Positions 36,414 through 37,853 of a stretch of 37,853 nucleotides of DNA are shown piece by piece; position 1 is the stretch's first letter, and each line of letters begins with the position of its first letter. The stretch comes from Alphaproteobacteria bacterium (GTDB lineage: Bacteria > Pseudomonadota > Alphaproteobacteria > WRAU01 > Hepatincolaceae), in NCBI GenBank assembly GCA_031256515.1, contig JAIRQL010000015.1, positions 1-37,853 on the forward strand, given 5' to 3'. Position numbers and translations under genes: made by a program. Under the pieces are notes generated by a model, which was not told the origin of the DNA, did no database searches, and saw nothing but the letters and a program-made list of their open reading frames with translations.

Positions 36414-37373
36414 CTATATTTTTTCTACCACTCTTAGCTTTGCTGAAGAAGATGGTGGATTAATTCTTGCTTCCTCTTCTGAGGGGATTATCGGTTTTTT
36501 AGTTAAAATTTTATACTTAGAATTAGTTGTAGCAAGATTTGGTTTATAATTGGTAAATTTTTTAATTACCTCGCCATTTTCGTTAAAAAAATCTTTAACA
36601 ATTCTATCTTCTAAAGAATGAAAGCTAACAACCGATAGCCTGCCCTTGTGATTTAAATAATTATAAGCATTTTTTAGAGAATCTTGTAATTCGTGTAGTT
36701 CATCGTTAATATAAATTCTAATAGCCTGAAAAGTTTTCGTAGCTGGGTCGGTTTTAGTTTTACTACCTCCTACTACTCTTCTAACAATATCTGCTAACTG
36801 CCCCGTAGTTTTAATTTCTTCGGTATTTCTAAATTCAATAATTCTTTTGGCAATTTGCTTTGCCTTATGTTCTTCACCATAATAAAAGATTACATCTGCT
36901 AACAGAGTTTCTGAGGCTTTATTTATTAGCTCATGGGCTGAAATTTTATTTAAACCCATAGTCATTAATAAATCGCCACTATTTTTAAAAGAAAATCCTC
37001 TTTGCGAATTATTAATTTGCATGGAAGAAAAGCCTAAATCCATAACTATTCCATCAACTTTTAAATTTAGGGAATCTAAAATTTGTGGATAAGAAGAAAA
37101 AGTTGCTAAAAAGAATTTAAATCTATCAGGATATTTTTGCAATAACTTATCAGCAAAAACTTTGGTGGTTTCGTCTCTATCTATGGCAATTACTTGAGTG
37201 TTAGGATTAGCTAAAATCATTTCACTATAACCACCAGCCCCAAAGGTACAATCTAAATAAATTTTTGGTGATGAGTTTTCTTGTGGCAGATTTAAACTAT
37301 CTAAAACCTCTGCTATTAAAACTGGAAAATGTGGACGACTTTGCTTTAAAAATTCTAAATCTATATTTTGCAT
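36414..37373 (-). CDS. rsmH: 16S rRNA (cytosine(1402)-N(4))-methyltransferase
   Basis: Methylates C1402 in the decoding centre of 16S rRNA, using S-adenosylmethionine. The 319 residues include HFPVLIAEVLDSL, the SAM-binding DCTFGAGGYSEMIL, DGIVMDLGFSSMQ, QRGFSF and VVSFHSLEDRIVKDFF, all hallmarks of RsmH (MraW). It is the first gene of the dcw block here; the mraZ gene that often precedes it is absent, and a parS-like site and palindromic repeats lie upstream instead. The ATG has no clear Shine-Dalgarno sequence. A TATACT at 37450-37445 on the minus strand is a possible -10. Confidence 0.97.
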   Translation of the reverse strand: MQNIDLEFLKQSRPHFPVLIAEVLDSLNLPQENSSPKIYLDCTFGAGGYSEMILANPNTQVIAIDRDETTKVFADKLLQKYPDRFKFFLATFSSYPQILDSLNLKVDGIVMDLGFSSMQINNSQRGFSFKNSGDLLMTMGLNKISAHELINKASETLLADVIFYYGEEHKAKQIAKRIIEFRNTEEIKTTGQLADIVRRVVGGSKTKTDPATKTFQAIRIYINDELHELQDSLKNAYNYLNHKGRLSVVSFHSLEDRIVKDFFNENGEVIKKFTNYKPNLATTNSKYKILTKKPIIPSEEEARINPPSSSAKLRVVEKI

Positions 37374-37464
37374 TATAATACTTTAAATTAAGATAAATAT
37401 AGAGGATAGAATAACATAAAAAAATAAGATATTAAATTTAATAAAGTATACTCTTTTTTGATTT

Positions 37465-37494
37465 CATAAAATGTTTCATGTGAAACATTTTATG
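37465..37494. promoter_or_regulatory. parS-like ParB-binding site within a 30-bp palindrome
   Basis: Bases 37472-37487 read TGTTTCATGTGAAACA, matching the bacterial parS consensus TGTTTCACGTGAAACA at 15 of 16 positions; the one change is in the central CG. The symmetry extends outward to CATAAAA/TTTTATG, giving exact 14-bp arms. No T-tract makes it a terminator. ParB bound here would mark a centromere-like site, which in most genomes lies in the origin-proximal part of the chromosome. Confidence 0.72.
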
Positions 37495-37510
37495 TATAAC
37501 TATACTTAAT

Positions 37511-37549
37511 ATGTAAAGAGCTTTACAGCGACATAAAACCTCATGAAAA
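37511..37549. repeat. Possible decayed palindromic element (E9)
   Basis: TGTAAAG-AG-CTTTACA is an exact small palindrome followed by GCGACATA, which resembles the CGACGACATA that trails E7 and E8. It may be a worn copy of the family, but the support is weak. Confidence 0.3.
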
Positions 37550-37555
37550 GTTTTT

Positions 37556-37724
37556 ATAAAATTCAATAGTATTAGATTTTACCTCGCTTCGCTCACTAGA
37601 ACCAAGATTAAGGCTTCGCATAATTTAGATTCTTGCAGTTTATGCGAGGAGATAGGTAGCGAAGTGTATATTAACACGAGCAGTAAAACGACGACATAGA
37701 AGTCCAAAAGATTGAATTTTTTGT
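37556..37724. repeat. Palindromic element E7 with enlarged interior
   Basis: Outer arms AAAATTCAAT (37558-37567) and ATTGAATTTT (37711-37720) pair exactly. Inside are a further pairing block (CCTCGC near 37582 with GCGAGG near 37644) and the core GAAGTGTATATTAACACGAG. CGACGACATAGAA follows, as in E8. The interior is about 70 bp longer than in E8. Confidence 0.7.
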
Positions 37725-37726
37725 AT

Positions 37727-37829
37727 AAAATTGGATAGTTTGAGATTTATATTAGGAGGTTTACTGTGAAGTGTATATTAATACACGAGCAGTAAAACGA
37801 CGACATAGAAACTCAAAATATCCTATTTT
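37727..37829. repeat. Palindromic element E8 next to rnpB
   Basis: Outer arms around 37728-37745 and 37812-37829 pair at 16 of 18 positions. The middle stem TTTACTG/CAGTAAA encloses GAAGTGTATATTAATACACGAG. The left end, GATAGTTTGAGATTTATAT, closely matches the left end of E3 at 10705-10723. This is the clearest link between distant copies of the family. Confidence 0.82.
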
Positions 37830-37853
37830 GCCAGATAGTCTATAAGCCGAGTT
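37830..37853 (-). ncRNA. rnpB: RNase P RNA, 3' end only (rest outside window)
   Basis: Read on the minus strand, the last bases give AACTCGGCTTATAGACTATC. This resembles the conserved 3' end of bacterial RNase P RNA (AACCCGGCTTAT...), followed by what would be the 3' strand of helix P1 (GACTATCTGGC). RNase P RNA is the catalytic subunit that trims tRNA 5' leaders. Only about 24 nt are visible, so the call depends on this short match. Confidence 0.6.

Overview
This is an AT-rich window of about 38 kb from a Gram-negative bacterium, most likely a host-associated alphaproteobacterium. The best evidence is gene order. A division and cell-wall (dcw) cluster runs leftward as rsmH-ftsL-ftsI-murE-murF-mraY-murD-ftsW-murG-murC-murB-ddl-ftsQ-ftsA-ftsZ and continues into lpxC-bamD-recN-ligA, a continuation typical of alphaproteobacteria. 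Low GC, many AT-rich palindromes and a fermentative gene set (glucose PTS, arginine deiminase) suggest a symbiont of the Holosporales/Hepatincola kind. That placement is inference; nothing here fixes the genus.

Layout from left to right. (1) Bases 1-1651, minus strand: the N-terminal 550 codons of an unrecognised membrane-anchored, low-complexity protein with a His cluster and 78-bp Met/Gly-rich tandem repeats; it runs off the window. (2) 1769-3224, minus: pssA and psd, the phosphatidylethanolamine pathway. (3) 3320-6164, plus: glyQ-glyS. (4) 6281-7750, plus: ptsG, a glucose EIICB permease very like the enterobacterial protein, with its own promoter and terminator. (5) 8004-13239, minus: an arginine deiminase operon arcA-arcB-(YfcC transporter)-arcC, preceded by a perfect sigma-70 consensus promoter and a leader of about 260 nt. 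(6) 13240-13864: a gene-poor gap with the remnant of an outer-membrane beta-barrel gene. (7) 13865-37373, minus: ligA, recN, bamD, lpxC and the dcw cluster. (8) 37374-37853: a near-consensus parS site, two or three palindromic repeats, and the 3' end of what appears to be the RNase P RNA gene (rnpB) at the window edge.

How the genes fit together: the dcw block encodes nearly the whole route from UDP-MurNAc to lipid II plus the core divisome. LpxC and BamD point to a lipid A outer membrane, and PssA/Psd supply its phospholipid. PtsG imports and phosphorylates glucose, and the Arc enzymes make one ATP per arginine, so both point to substrate-level energy conservation on host-derived nutrients.

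The most novel-looking element is a family of intergenic palindromic repeats of roughly 90-170 bp. Members share an apical core (about GTGTAT...ATACAC) and partly shared outer ends, but have quite different self-complementary middle arms. They occupy all three internal gaps of the arc operon (one of them decayed), the mraY-murD gap as a tandem pair, and the rnpB-rsmH gap. One duplicated pair shows the same site with and without a 54-bp hairpin, which is consistent with insertion. No tRNA genes, CRISPR arrays or complete insertion sequences were seen.
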